A stretch of DNA of 64,000 nucleotides from Gammaproteobacteria bacterium (GTDB lineage: Bacteria; Pseudomonadota; Gammaproteobacteria; Xanthomonadales; Wenzhouxiangellaceae), in assembly GCA_021772975.1 (NCBI GenBank), contig JAJFKY010000005.1, forward strand, positions 1-64,000. Direction: 5' to 3'. The translations under genes and the position numbers were made by a program. The notes beneath the pieces were generated by a model, which was not told the origin of the DNA, made no database searches, and worked only from the letters and a program-made list of their open reading frames with translations. This document shows positions 34,529 through 44,011 of the stretch, in pieces. Positions within the stretch are counted from its first letter, which is position 1; each line of letters begins with the position of its first letter.

Positions 34529-37288
34529 ATGCGAAATCTGTTATCACCACCAACCATTCTGCTGTGGATAAGCGCCACTCTGCTGACCGGCGGCAATGCG
34601 CTGGCGCAGGCGCCGGAACTGGACATACCGTTTGAAAAATTCACCCTGGATAATGGCCTGCGGGTGATTGTGCATGAAGACCGCAAAGCCCCCATCGTAG
34701 CGGTCAGTGTGTGGTATCACGTCGGCTCCAAAGACGAAAAACCGGGTAAAACAGGCTTTGCTCACCTGTTTGAGCATCTGATGTTCAACGGCAGTGAAAA
34801 TTATAACGATGAATATTTCATCCCCTTCGAACAGGTCGGCGCCACCGGTGTGAATGGCACCACCTGGTTTGACCGCACCAACTACTTTGAAACCGTTCCC
34901 ACGCCCGCTCTGGAGTTGGCATTATGGATGGAATCAGATCGCATGGGCCATCTGCTGGGCGTGTTGGATCAGGCCAAACTGGATGAACAGCGCGGCGTGG
35001 TCCAGAACGAAAAACGCCAGGGCGATAATCAACCTTATGGCCGGGTCGAATACCGCCAGCTGGAAGGTCTGTTCCCCGCCGGTCATCCTTATCGCTGGAG
35101 CAGCATCGGTTCCATGCAGGATTTGAACGCCGCCAGCCTGGAAGACGTCCAGGACTGGTTCAAGACTTATTACGGCGCCGCTAATACCGTAGTGGTGCTG
35201 GCCGGCGACATCGATGCCGCCACTGCTCGCCCCCTGGTGGAAAAATACTTTGCTGATATCGCCGCCGGCCCGCCATTGACGCGGCGCGCGGCCTGGGTGC
35301 CGCGGCTAGCGGAAAACGTGCTGGAAACCATGCAGGATCAGGTTCCGCAAACCCGCATCTACCGTAGCTGGCCAGTACCCGGGCGGATTACCGCACAAGC
35401 CGATTATCTATCCCTGGCAGCCACCATTCTGGGTGGCGGTAAAACCTCGCGGCTGTACCAGAAGCTGGTTCAGGAACTGCAACTGGCCACTCAGGCCAGC
35501 GCCGGCGTGCAGCGTCAGGAACTGGCCAGCGTGCTGGAAATTCAGGTGACGCTGCAACCCGGCGTAACGATGGCCGAGGTATCGCCGGTACTGGATGCCG
35601 AAGTGGCGCGCTTTCTGCAACAAGGCCCAACCAGAGAAGAAATCGAACGCGCCCGGACGAGGATCAATGCCGGGGTTATCCGTGGACTGGAACAGGTCGG
35701 GGGATTTGGCGGCAAAGCCACCGCGCTGGCCCAGGGTGAGCTGTATGCCGGCGATCCGGGTCATTTCCGAACCAGTCTGGAGCGCATCAATACGGCCACC
35801 CCGGCGCAGTTGCGAGAGCTTAGCCGGACCTGGCTAAGCCATGGCTACTACCAGTTGACGGTATTGCCTTTCGCTGAATACTCAAACACCGCCACCGGCG
35901 CCGATCGCAGTAGCCTGCCGGATGTCGGTGCGCTGCCGGATCTGGAGTTTCCCGCCGTGCAGCGCGGGCAACTGCGCAACCGCATACCGGTGGTGTTCGC
36001 GCGCCGCGACGCGGTTCCGGTGGTCGAAATTCTGCTGTCTTTTGATGCTGGCTACGCCGCTGACGCAGCCAGCGAAGATACCGCCCTGGGGACGGCCAGC
36101 TTTGTCTCAGCCATGCTGGATGAAGGCACTGAGCAGCTTTCCGCGCTGGACATCAGCATCGCCAGCGAATCACTGGGCGCAGAGATTTCCGCCGGCAGCG
36201 GCCTGGACACCACCCAGGTGAGCCTGTCGGCGCTGACCAGCAACCTGGATGAATCCGTTGAGCTGTTCGCGGATATTGTGCGCAACCCCGCTTTTCGGGA
36301 GGCTGATATCGAACTGCTGCGCAAGCGCTGGCTGGCACAGATTCAGCAGGAAAAAGCCCAGCCCTTCGGTATCGCGCTGCGCACCCTGCCACCGCTGCTG
36401 TATGGTGCCGAGCATGCCTACGGCATTCCCTTCAGCGGCACCGGCACCGAGGCTTCCATCAATAGCCTGAGCCATGACTCACTGCGCGATTTCCAACGCG
36501 ACTGGCTGCGCCCTGACAACGCGGTGATATTTGTGGTCGGAGACACCACGCTGGAAGCCATTACCAAGGTACTCAACCGGCAGTTCGGAGACTGGCGGAC
36601 GCCGCGCAGTCCGATACCCGCCAAACAGGTGGCGCAGGTGGCCGGTGCCGATCAGGCTCAGGTGTATATCATCGATAAACCCGGTGCGCCGCAAACCCTG
36701 ATCCTTGGCGGGCAATTGTTCCCGCCCACCGGTGACCCGGATAACCTGGCCATCAGCGCGATGAATGAAATCATCGGTGGCGGTTTCAGCGCACGCATCA
36801 ATATGAACCTGCGCGAAGACAAAGGCTGGGCCTATGGTGCCTATACCTACCTGCCCAATGCCCGCGGCCAGCGCCCCTGGATGGTCTATGCGCCGGTGCA
36901 GGTTGATAAAACCAGCGAATCCATTGGCGAAATCCAACGCGAACTGAGCAGTTACCTGAGCACCGCACCGGCCAGCGAAGCAGAACTGCAGAAAACCAAG
37001 AACAACAACACCAATAGCCTGCCCGGGCAGTTTGAAACGGCTGGCGCGGTGCTGGGCACGCTGCAGAATAACCATGTCTATCAACGCCCGCCGGACTATA
37101 TTGAAACCCTGACCAGCCGTTACCGCGCGCTCAGTCTGGAGCAGGTGCGTCAGCAGGCCAGCGAACTGCTGCACCCCGAGCGTCTGATCTGGGTCATCAT
37201 CGGTGATCGCAGCCAGATTGATGCGGGTATCGCGGAATTGGATTTGGGAGAAATCCATTACCTGGACGAAGACGGAAATGTACTATAA
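34529..37288 (+). CDS. M16 family zinc protease
   Basis: A 919-residue exported pitrilysin-family peptidase with a signal peptide (cleavage near ALA-Q, about residue 26). The inverted zinc motif HLFEH lies at residues 79-83, with a distal Glu in the VVQNEKRQ segment. There are two tandem M16 units; the second (from about 490) lacks HxxEH, as expected for the inactive half, and ends with a GGFSARINMNLREDKGWAYG segment. It probably degrades peptides in the periplasm. ATG 34529 has AAGGA upstream; it is divergent from the oxygenase operon with about 70 bp between. Confidence 0.92.
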   Translation: MRNLLSPPTILLWISATLLTGGNALAQAPELDIPFEKFTLDNGLRVIVHEDRKAPIVAVSVWYHVGSKDEKPGKTGFAHLFEHLMFNGSENYNDEYFIPFEQVGATGVNGTTWFDRTNYFETVPTPALELALWMESDRMGHLLGVLDQAKLDEQRGVVQNEKRQGDNQPYGRVEYRQLEGLFPAGHPYRWSSIGSMQDLNAASLEDVQDWFKTYYGAANTVVVLAGDIDAATARPLVEKYFADIAAGPPLTRRAAWVPRLAENVLETMQDQVPQTRIYRSWPVPGRITAQADYLSLAATILGGGKTSRLYQKLVQELQLATQASAGVQRQELASVLEIQVTLQPGVTMAEVSPVLDAEVARFLQQGPTREEIERARTRINAGVIRGLEQVGGFGGKATALAQGELYAGDPGHFRTSLERINTATPAQLRELSRTWLSHGYYQLTVLPFAEYSNTATGADRSSLPDVGALPDLEFPAVQRGQLRNRIPVVFARRDAVPVVEILLSFDAGYAADAASEDTALGTASFVSAMLDEGTEQLSALDISIASESLGAEISAGSGLDTTQVSLSALTSNLDESVELFADIVRNPAFREADIELLRKRWLAQIQQEKAQPFGIALRTLPPLLYGAEHAYGIPFSGTGTEASINSLSHDSLRDFQRDWLRPDNAVIFVVGDTTLEAITKVLNRQFGDWRTPRSPIPAKQVAQVAGADQAQVYIIDKPGAPQTLILGGQLFPPTGDPDNLAISAMNEIIGGGFSARINMNLREDKGWAYGAYTYLPNARGQRPWMVYAPVQVDKTSESIGEIQRELSSYLSTAPASEAELQKTKNNNTNSLPGQFETAGAVLGTLQNNHVYQRPPDYIETLTSRYRALSLEQVRQQASELLHPERLIWVIIGDRSQIDAGIAELDLGEIHYLDEDGNVL

Positions 37289-37364
37289 GCCCGGTTGCTA
37301 GCAAACACTTAAAAACAGCCTGCGATAAGCGCAGCATATTAAACCTGAAGACGTAACCCGAACT

Positions 37365-37391
37365 GGTGCAATGTGCTGTGCCTATTGCACC
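37365..37391. repeat. GGTGCAAT-type palindromic repeat, copy 1
   Basis: GGTGCAAT/ATTGCACC half sites separated by 11 nt, followed by CTAC. The same layout recurs at 47465-47491 and in degenerate form at 47514-47540, indicating a dispersed intergenic repeat family. Confidence 0.65.
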
Positions 37392-37442
37392 CTACAATAG
37401 AAATTAATTCTGTGTAATCTATGAATAAATATTCCTGAGACC

Positions 37443-38270
37443 TTAAAACAGCTGCTTCTGCAGGCCCAGGTCATTTAATATCCGGCTGGCGATTTCCTCG
37501 ATGGACGAATGCGTGGTGCTGATGATCGGAATGCCCTCGCCCTGTAACAGCGCTTCGGCGGTTTCGACCTCGTTACGGCATTGTTTCATGGAAGCATAGC
37601 GGCTGCCGGGACGCCGGGTCTCACGAATCTGCACCAGCCGCTCGGGCGTGATGGTCAGACCATAGAGCTTCTTTTTATGCTTGCGCAGAAAAGCCGGCAA
37701 GCGGCCATCGCCCAGATCATCATCAGTCAGCGGGTAATTGGCGGCGCGTACCCCGTAATGCAGTGCCATATACAGACAGGTGGGGGTTTTGCCGGAACGT
37801 GACACCCCCACTAAAATCAGTTCGGCATCATCAAAGCGGATGCTCACGCCATCGTCGTGCGCCAGCGCATAGTTGGTCGCTTCCATGCGGTGCTCGTAGC
37901 TGACAATATCGTGCATACCGTGCGCCATCCCCACCGAGGGTGAGCGCTGCACGCCCAGCGCCTGCTCCAGCGGTTCCATAAACATACCGAACAGATCAAT
38001 CATGTGGGCGTTGGCCCGCGCCAGCATGGCCGATAAGTCCCCATCCACGATGGTATTGAAGATGACCGGCAGATGCTCATCATCCGTGGCCGCCTGCTGT
38101 GCGGCTTCCAGCACCTTGCGAACTTTTTCCTCGCTGTCCACGAATGGCACCCGGACCTGATTGATGATCAGGCCATCAAACTGGGTCAGCAGACTGTGAC
38201 CCAGGGTCTCGGCGGTAATGGCGGTGCCATCAGAAACAAAGAACACAGTGCGCTTCAGCATTCGGTACAA
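37443..38270 (-). CDS. ppsR: PEP synthase regulatory protein (bifunctional kinase/phosphorylase)
   Basis: A 275-residue DUF299 protein. It switches PEP synthase off by ADP-dependent phosphorylation and on by phosphate-dependent dephosphorylation. Marks include the N-terminal [20 protein letters not shown], the P-loop [15 protein letters not shown] near residue 150, the following [10 protein letters not shown], and the late [24 protein letters not shown]. Length is normal. It is divergent from ppsA, with only 32 bp between starts, the standard arrangement. Confidence 0.96.
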   Translation of the reverse strand: MYRMLKRTVFFVSDGTAITAETLGHSLLTQFDGLIINQVRVPFVDSEEKVRKVLEAAQQAATDDEHLPVIFNTIVDGDLSAMLARANAHMIDLFGMFMEPLEQALGVQRSPSVGMAHGMHDIVSYEHRMEATNYALAHDDGVSIRFDDAELILVGVSRSGKTPTCLYMALHYGVRAANYPLTDDDLGDGRLPAFLRKHKKKLYGLTITPERLVQIRETRRPGSRYASMKQCRNEVETAEALLQGEGIPIISTTHSSIEEIASRILNDLGLQKQLF

Positions 38271-38302
38271 TAGCCTGTTGTTATTCCGGCAAACAAATCA
38301 CT

Positions 38303-40663
38303 ATGAGCGAGTATATCCTGTGGCTGCATGAACTGGGCATGGATGATCTATCCAGAGTGGGCGGTAAAAACGCCAGTCTGGGGGAAATGATCAGCCATCT
38401 CAGTGACTTGGGAGTATCTGTACCCGGCGGTTTTGCTACCAGCGCCGATGCCTTTCGCGAGTTTCTGGCGCAATCGGGGCTGGATAACAAAATTCAGCAG
38501 CGCCTGAGCAGTCTGGATGTTGATGACGTCAATGCGCTGAGTCAGGCGGGCGCGGAGATTCGGCAATGGATCATGGACACCCCCTTCCCGGCCGATCTGA
38601 ACAGCGCAATAACCCAGGCCTGGCAGCAGCTGGTGGAACAGCACGGGGCTGAACCGGCGGTCGCGGTACGCAGTTCCGCCACCGCCGAAGATCTGCCTGA
38701 CGCATCATTTGCCGGTCAGCAGGAGACCTTTCTGAACGTGCGCGGACTGAGTGACGTACTTAAGTACATCCATGAAGTGTTCGCCTCACTCTACAACAAC
38801 CGTGCCATCGCCTATCGTGTCCATCAGGGCTTCGAGCATGAACTGGTGGCGCTGTCCGCCGGGATTCAGATTATGGTGCGCAGCGATATCGGCGCCAGCG
38901 GAGTGATGTTTACCCTGGATACCGAATCGGGCTTTCGCGAAGTGGTGTTTATTACCGCTGCCTATGGCCTGGGCGAAACCGTGGTCCAGGGGGCGGTCAA
39001 TCCGGATGAGTTTTATCTGTATAAACCCAACCTGCGGGCCGCACGTCCGTCGGTGCTGCGCCGCAATCTGGGCAGCAAGGCGGAACGGATGATTTATCTG
39101 GACGACGCTGGCGGCGGCGGCACCCACGTCGAAGACACTCCGGAAGAACTGCAACGACAATTCTCAATCACTGATGCGGAAGCCGAAGAGCTGGCACGCC
39201 AGGCACTGATCATTGAACAGCACTATGCCCGGCCGATGGATATCGAATGGGCCAAGGACGGAACAACCGGTCAGCTGTATATCGTGCAGGCCCGCCCGGA
39301 AACCGTCAAAAGCCGCAGCAGCACCAGCACCGAACGTTTTTCTCTGCACCAGCACGACAGTGAGGTGCTGGTGGAAGGCCGCAGCATCGGACATAAGATC
39401 GGTAAGGGCACCGCGCGGGTGGTGGCGAGTATTGATGCCATGCATGAAGTCCAGGCAGGCGATGTACTGGTCACTGATATGACCGATCCGGACTGGGAGC
39501 CGGTGATGAAAAAAGCAGCCGCGATTGTCACCAACCGGGGCGGCCGCACCTGCCACGCGGCCATTATCGCGCGTGAGCTGGGTATTCCGGCGGTGGTCGG
39601 CTGTGGTGACGCCACCCAGCGGATTGCCAATGGCCAGGAAATTACCGTTTCCTGCGCGCAAGGCGACACCGGATTTATTTACTCAGGACTGCTGGACTTT
39701 GACGTCGTGACCAGCGATCTGGGCGCCATGCCCGAACCGCCCCTGAAGATCATGATGAATGTCGGCAATCCTGATCGGGCCTTCGATTTTGCCCAGATTC
39801 CCAATGCCGGAGTGGGCCTGGCGCGGCTGGAATTCATCATCAACCGCATGATCGGCATACATCCGCGCGCGTTATTGGAATTTAATCAACAGTCCCCCGA
39901 ACTGCAGCAGCAGATTCAGCAGCGGATTGCCGGTTATGCTGACCCGGTCAGTTACTATGTTGATCGGCTGGCGGAAGGCATCGCCACCATTGCCGCGGCA
40001 TTTAACCCGGAGCCGGTCATCGTACGGCTGTCGGATTTCAAATCCAATGAATACGCCAACCTGCTGGGCGGCGCGCATTACGAGCCGGAGGAAGAAAACC
40101 CGATGCTGGGTTATCGCGGTGCCTCGCGTTACGTCGATGCTGACTTCAAAGCCTGTTTTGAACTGGAGTGCCAGGCCTTGCTTAAAGTCCGCAACACCCT
40201 GGGGCTGAGCAATGTCTGGGCGATGGTGCCGTTTGTACGCACCCTGGAGGAAGCCCGGGAAGTGATCGCGGTGATGGATGAATTTGGCTTACGCCGGGGT
40301 GAAGCGGGACTGAAAATCATCATGATGTGCGAATTGCCCTCCAATGCCCTGCTGGCGGATGAATTTCTGGAATACTTTGACGGTTTCTCGATTGGCTCTA
40401 ATGATATGACTCAGTTAACTCTGGGTCTGGATCGTGATTCCGGACTGGTTGCGCATCGCTTCGATGAACGCGATCCGGCGGTCAAAAAACTGCTGGCCAT
40501 GGCCATTACCGCCTGTAAGCGACAGGGTAAATACATCGGCATCTGTGGGCAGGGCCCGTCTGATCATGCCGATCTGGCACAGTGGCTGCTGGACCAGGGT
40601 ATCGAAAGCATGTCACTGAACCCGGATACGGTGGTGGACACCTGGTTGAAACTGTCGCGCTGA
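38303..40663 (+). CDS. ppsA: Phosphoenolpyruvate synthase
   Basis: A 786-residue enzyme making PEP from pyruvate and ATP for gluconeogenesis. It has an N-terminal ATP-binding domain ([31 protein letters not shown]), the phosphohistidine domain ([21 protein letters not shown], catalytic His near residue 421) and a TIM-barrel PEP-binding domain ending in [18 protein letters not shown]. The Thr just before the Cys-His (TCH) is the site modified by the regulator PpsR. Size is normal. Paired with the divergent ppsR. Confidence 0.97.
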   Translation: MSEYILWLHELGMDDLSRVGGKNASLGEMISHLSDLGVSVPGGFATSADAFREFLAQSGLDNKIQQRLSSLDVDDVNALSQAGAEIRQWIMDTPFPADLNSAITQAWQQLVEQHGAEPAVAVRSSATAEDLPDASFAGQQETFLNVRGLSDVLKYIHEVFASLYNNRAIAYRVHQGFEHELVALSAGIQIMVRSDIGASGVMFTLDTESGFREVVFITAAYGLGETVVQGAVNPDEFYLYKPNLRAARPSVLRRNLGSKAERMIYLDDAGGGGTHVEDTPEELQRQFSITDAEAEELARQALIIEQHYARPMDIEWAKDGTTGQLYIVQARPETVKSRSSTSTERFSLHQHDSEVLVEGRSIGHKIGKGTARVVASIDAMHEVQAGDVLVTDMTDPDWEPVMKKAAAIVTNRGGRTCHAAIIARELGIPAVVGCGDATQRIANGQEITVSCAQGDTGFIYSGLLDFDVVTSDLGAMPEPPLKIMMNVGNPDRAFDFAQIPNAGVGLARLEFIINRMIGIHPRALLEFNQQSPELQQQIQQRIAGYADPVSYYVDRLAEGIATIAAAFNPEPVIVRLSDFKSNEYANLLGGAHYEPEEENPMLGYRGASRYVDADFKACFELECQALLKVRNTLGLSNVWAMVPFVRTLEEAREVIAVMDEFGLRRGEAGLKIIMMCELPSNALLADEFLEYFDGFSIGSNDMTQLTLGLDRDSGLVAHRFDERDPAVKKLLAMAITACKRQGKYIGICGQGPSDHADLAQWLLDQGIESMSLNPDTVVDTWLKLSR

Positions 40664-40679
40664 TCCGGTAATCCCCCGC

Positions 40680-40712
40680 ATGACACCCGGTTCAACCAGA
40701 GCCGGGTGTCAT
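40680..40712 (+). terminator. Hairpin after ppsA
   Basis: 11-bp stem ATGACACCCGG/CCGGGTGTCAT with an 11-nt loop, 16 nt after the ppsA stop. No T run. The remaining 245 bp to the next gene show no recognised element beyond an AT-rich probable promoter near 40890-40920. Confidence 0.6.
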
Positions 40713-40958
40713 ACTATGCTCATCAGTCCGAGCCGTTCAGGCTTACCGCTTGAGAATTTCAAATCACGCCTTCTGATCCTGCCCACCACGCCCCAGAAAC
40801 AAATCTGAAAACCTGTTTTACAGACTGGATTTACGGCGTCCATATCCGGCTGCCGGTGTTTGACTAACAGGCCGTTCGTATAGAATACTTGCAGCGTTAC
40901 AATTTTATTAAGTTAATCCCAAGCCAGAACGGCTGGTCAAAACATCATAGAGAAGATC

Positions 40959-43829
40959 ATGGATAGAAAACTCAGACTCCGCGTACTGGCAGCCTGCCTG
41001 TTGACAGCATTCACGATATCCACCTATGCCAGCGATGGCACTCAATCAGCCGGTGTTTATCGCGGCGTCAACCCGATAGTAAAGTTCGATGAATCACCGC
41101 CGTTGCGGGATATCCCGCCCAAACCGATCACCCGCCAGCAGGACCGCGGCGGCTTGATGGTTGACCCACCCGGCAATATTACCGAAAAAACCGAGAACGG
41201 CCCGCAGACCCCTGATACAGCCGCCCAGACTGAACTGGGTTTGGGCAGTATCCCCGGTCCGCTGATCAGCTTTGATGGCCCCAATAACATTGCCGGTGTA
41301 TCACCGCCTGATCCAATCGGCGATGTCGGTCCCAACCATTATGTGGTGATGAGTAATCTGTTTTTTCAGATTTATGACAAGAACGGCGTATCGTTAATGA
41401 ATGCCACTGCCAACAATACCCTGTGGAGCGGTTTTGGTGGCCCCTGCGAAAACGAAAATGCCGGTGACCCGGTGGTCCTGCATGACCAGATTGCCGACCG
41501 TTGGCTGCTCAGCCAGTTCACCTCGGCGGGTCCGCAGTTTTTCTTCTGTGTCGCGGTATCGACTTCACCGGATCCCACCGGTACCTATTTTCGCTACGCG
41601 GTCAGCACTGGCACCAATTTTCCGGACTATCCCAAAGTGGGGGTCTGGTCAGACGGTTATTACATCAGTACCCGTGAGTTTGCCGGTGGATTTGCCGGCA
41701 TCGGCGCTTACGCCATGGACCGCGATGAAGTAGTAGCCGGTGATCCCAACGCCACCATCATTTCTTTTCTGGCCACTCCCGGAGCGGTCGGCGCCCAGAA
41801 TACCGGTGATGGCCTGCTACCCGCTGACCTGGATGGCTTTGACCTGCCGCCAGCTGGCAGCCCGGCCTATTTTGTCGGCTCCATGGACGATGGCGGCCCC
41901 TATGGCGCACCTCAGGATGCACTCACTTTCTGGCGCTTTGATGCGGATTTTGATAACCCGCCGGCCTCCAGTTTCACCTTGACGGAGACCATTCCGATTG
42001 CCGCGATGGACACCATCTTCCCCTGCCCCGGTGGCGGCAGAAGCTGTATTCCTCAGCCCGGCACTACCAATCTGATTGATATTCTGTCCTATCGCCAGCG
42101 ACCCATTCATCGTTTGGCCTATCGCAATTTTGGCAGCCATGAATCACTGGTGACCAGCCAATCAGTGGAAGGCCCCAATCAGATTGCGGGTACCCGCTGG
42201 TGGGAAATCCGTCTGCCGGGCGGCACGCCGGTTATTCACCAGGAAGGCACCTATTCACCCGGCGCTACGGATGGCATCCACCGCTGGATGGGTTCCGCGG
42301 CGATGGATTCGGCCGGCAACATCGCCCTGGGCTACAGTGCCTCCGACGATACCAGCGTGTTTCCCAGCCTGCGCTACAGCGGGCGCTTATCCAGCGACCC
42401 ACTGGGCACTTTCCCCCAGGGTGAAGGCAGTATTGTGGAGGGCACCGGCGTACAGACCGGCAGTCAGCGCTGGGGTGATTATTCTTCACTAAACCTGGAC
42501 CCGGTTGATGACTGCACTTTCTGGTATACCAATGAGTACTACATCAATGATGGCGGCAACTGGCAACTGCGCATTGGCGCTTTCCGGTTTAACGAATGCG
42601 GCACGCCTGGCTTCACGCTGGGTGTTCAGGATGCCAGCCTGTCGATCTGTGCAGGTGATCCGGCGGTCTATGATCTGACTCTGGGTTCTATCTCGGAATT
42701 CGACCAGCCGGTGGATTTAAGCGCGGTCAACCTGCAGGCACCGGCAAGCGCCAGTTTCATACCCGATCCAGTCCCCAGTCTGCCTGGCAGCAGTCAATTG
42801 ACGGTCAGCAATACCGCCGGCCTGGGTACCGCCAGCTTCATCTTTCAGGTGGAAGGCACCGCCAGCGGCGCGGATGACCGCAGTATTGATCTGAGCCTCA
42901 GCTCATTCGCGGCGGTGCCAGCAGCACCAGCGCTCAGCACGCCGGCCAATAACCAGAACAATGTCGCTTTCCGTCCGGCGTTTGTCTGGAGTGGCGCGGA
43001 TACCGAACTGTATACGCTGGAACTGGCCACCGATCCGGCTTTCAGCAATATCATCTTTACCACCAGCGTGGCCACCACCACCGCTGCGATCGGTTTTGAT
43101 CTGAACTCCAACACCCAGTATTTCTGGCGGGTGCGTGGCAGCAATGCCTGCGGTGACAGTGTCGATTCGCAGGTATTCAGCTTTACCACCATGCCCGCGC
43201 CGGGTGACTGCCCGGCGGGTATCACCCCGATCGAGCTGTTCTCGGATGACATTGAAAATGGCGACAACGGCTGGACCCACAGCGGCACCCAGGATACCTG
43301 GCAGCGTTCCGGCCTGGAAACCAGCAGTGGTGATTTTGCCTGGTTTGCCGAGGACCTGACCAGCATTTCCGATCAGTTACTGGTCTCGCCTGCTATTACT
43401 CTGCCCAGTGGCTCGTTACCGATGGTGCTATCGTTCCAGAACAGCCAGACCATCGAAGACGATGCCGCCAACGGCGCCTGCTGGGATGCCGCGATCCTGG
43501 AAATCAGCACTGATGATGGCGTCAGCTGGACTCAGATTACCCCGGCGGAACTGTTGACCGACCCCTACGATGGCGTCGTGAATGACTTTATGGCCGGCCC
43601 GAACCCATTGGCTGGTTTGCAGGCCTGGTGCGCTGATCCTGAGGATTTCCTGCGTTCGATTGTTGATCTGTCCGCCTATCAGGGCGAAACCGTACGCTTC
43701 CGCTTCCGGCTGGGCACCGATGGCACCGTGGGCCGCGCCAATGATGGCTGGTTTATCGATGACGTGGTGGTGCAGGCCTGCCCGGCCAGCGAGGATATCC
43801 TGGTGGATGGCTTTGAGGACCTACTTTAG
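40959..43829 (+). CDS. Large secreted protein with GFE-type C-terminal tail
   Basis: A 956-residue exported protein; signal peptide ends near TYA-S (about residue 25). The first 540 residues form a domain I do not recognise, with SPPDPIGDVGPNHYVVMSN and QRWGDYSSLNLDP segments of the kind seen in beta-propeller-like secreted proteins. A beta-sandwich linker and an FN3-like domain (PALSTPANNQNNVAFRPAF, then NTQYFWRVRGSNACG) follow, then a C-terminal jelly-roll-like domain (VLSFQNSQ ... RFRFRLGTDG ... GWFIDDVVV). The end, ILVDGFEDLL, matches a short GFE tail seen on many exported proteins of Xanthomonadales-type bacteria. Probably a secreted adhesin or enzyme; activity unknown. Confidence 0.75.
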   Translation: MDRKLRLRVLAACLLTAFTISTYASDGTQSAGVYRGVNPIVKFDESPPLRDIPPKPITRQQDRGGLMVDPPGNITEKTENGPQTPDTAAQTELGLGSIPGPLISFDGPNNIAGVSPPDPIGDVGPNHYVVMSNLFFQIYDKNGVSLMNATANNTLWSGFGGPCENENAGDPVVLHDQIADRWLLSQFTSAGPQFFFCVAVSTSPDPTGTYFRYAVSTGTNFPDYPKVGVWSDGYYISTREFAGGFAGIGAYAMDRDEVVAGDPNATIISFLATPGAVGAQNTGDGLLPADLDGFDLPPAGSPAYFVGSMDDGGPYGAPQDALTFWRFDADFDNPPASSFTLTETIPIAAMDTIFPCPGGGRSCIPQPGTTNLIDILSYRQRPIHRLAYRNFGSHESLVTSQSVEGPNQIAGTRWWEIRLPGGTPVIHQEGTYSPGATDGIHRWMGSAAMDSAGNIALGYSASDDTSVFPSLRYSGRLSSDPLGTFPQGEGSIVEGTGVQTGSQRWGDYSSLNLDPVDDCTFWYTNEYYINDGGNWQLRIGAFRFNECGTPGFTLGVQDASLSICAGDPAVYDLTLGSISEFDQPVDLSAVNLQAPASASFIPDPVPSLPGSSQLTVSNTAGLGTASFIFQVEGTASGADDRSIDLSLSSFAAVPAAPALSTPANNQNNVAFRPAFVWSGADTELYTLELATDPAFSNIIFTTSVATTTAAIGFDLNSNTQYFWRVRGSNACGDSVDSQVFSFTTMPAPGDCPAGITPIELFSDDIENGDNGWTHSGTQDTWQRSGLETSSGDFAWFAEDLTSISDQLLVSPAITLPSGSLPMVLSFQNSQTIEDDAANGACWDAAILEISTDDGVSWTQITPAELLTDPYDGVVNDFMAGPNPLAGLQAWCADPEDFLRSIVDLSAYQGETVRFRFRLGTDGTVGRANDGWFIDDVVVQACPASEDILVDGFEDLL

Positions 43830-43852
43830 CGGTGGCGCTTAACCGCAACTCA

Positions 43853-43886
43853 ACACAAGGCGTGCAGTTGCACGCCTTGTGTTTAT
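43853..43886. terminator. Bidirectional terminator between convergent genes
   Basis: 12-bp perfect stem ACACAAGGCGTG/CACGCCTTGTGT with loop CAGTTG, followed by a short T run. It can serve both 40959-43829 and, on the other strand, the wax ester synthase gene. Confidence 0.75.
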
Positions 43887-44011
43887 CCGGTGCGCGAATG
43901 CTCAGCCCAGCACTGGTTCGCCGCTGCGGATTTCCCCGGGATAATAAATGGCGCGGTGATTACCTGCCTGGGCTTTTGCTAACCGTCTGACTGTAAGCCG
44001 TCTGCTACGGT

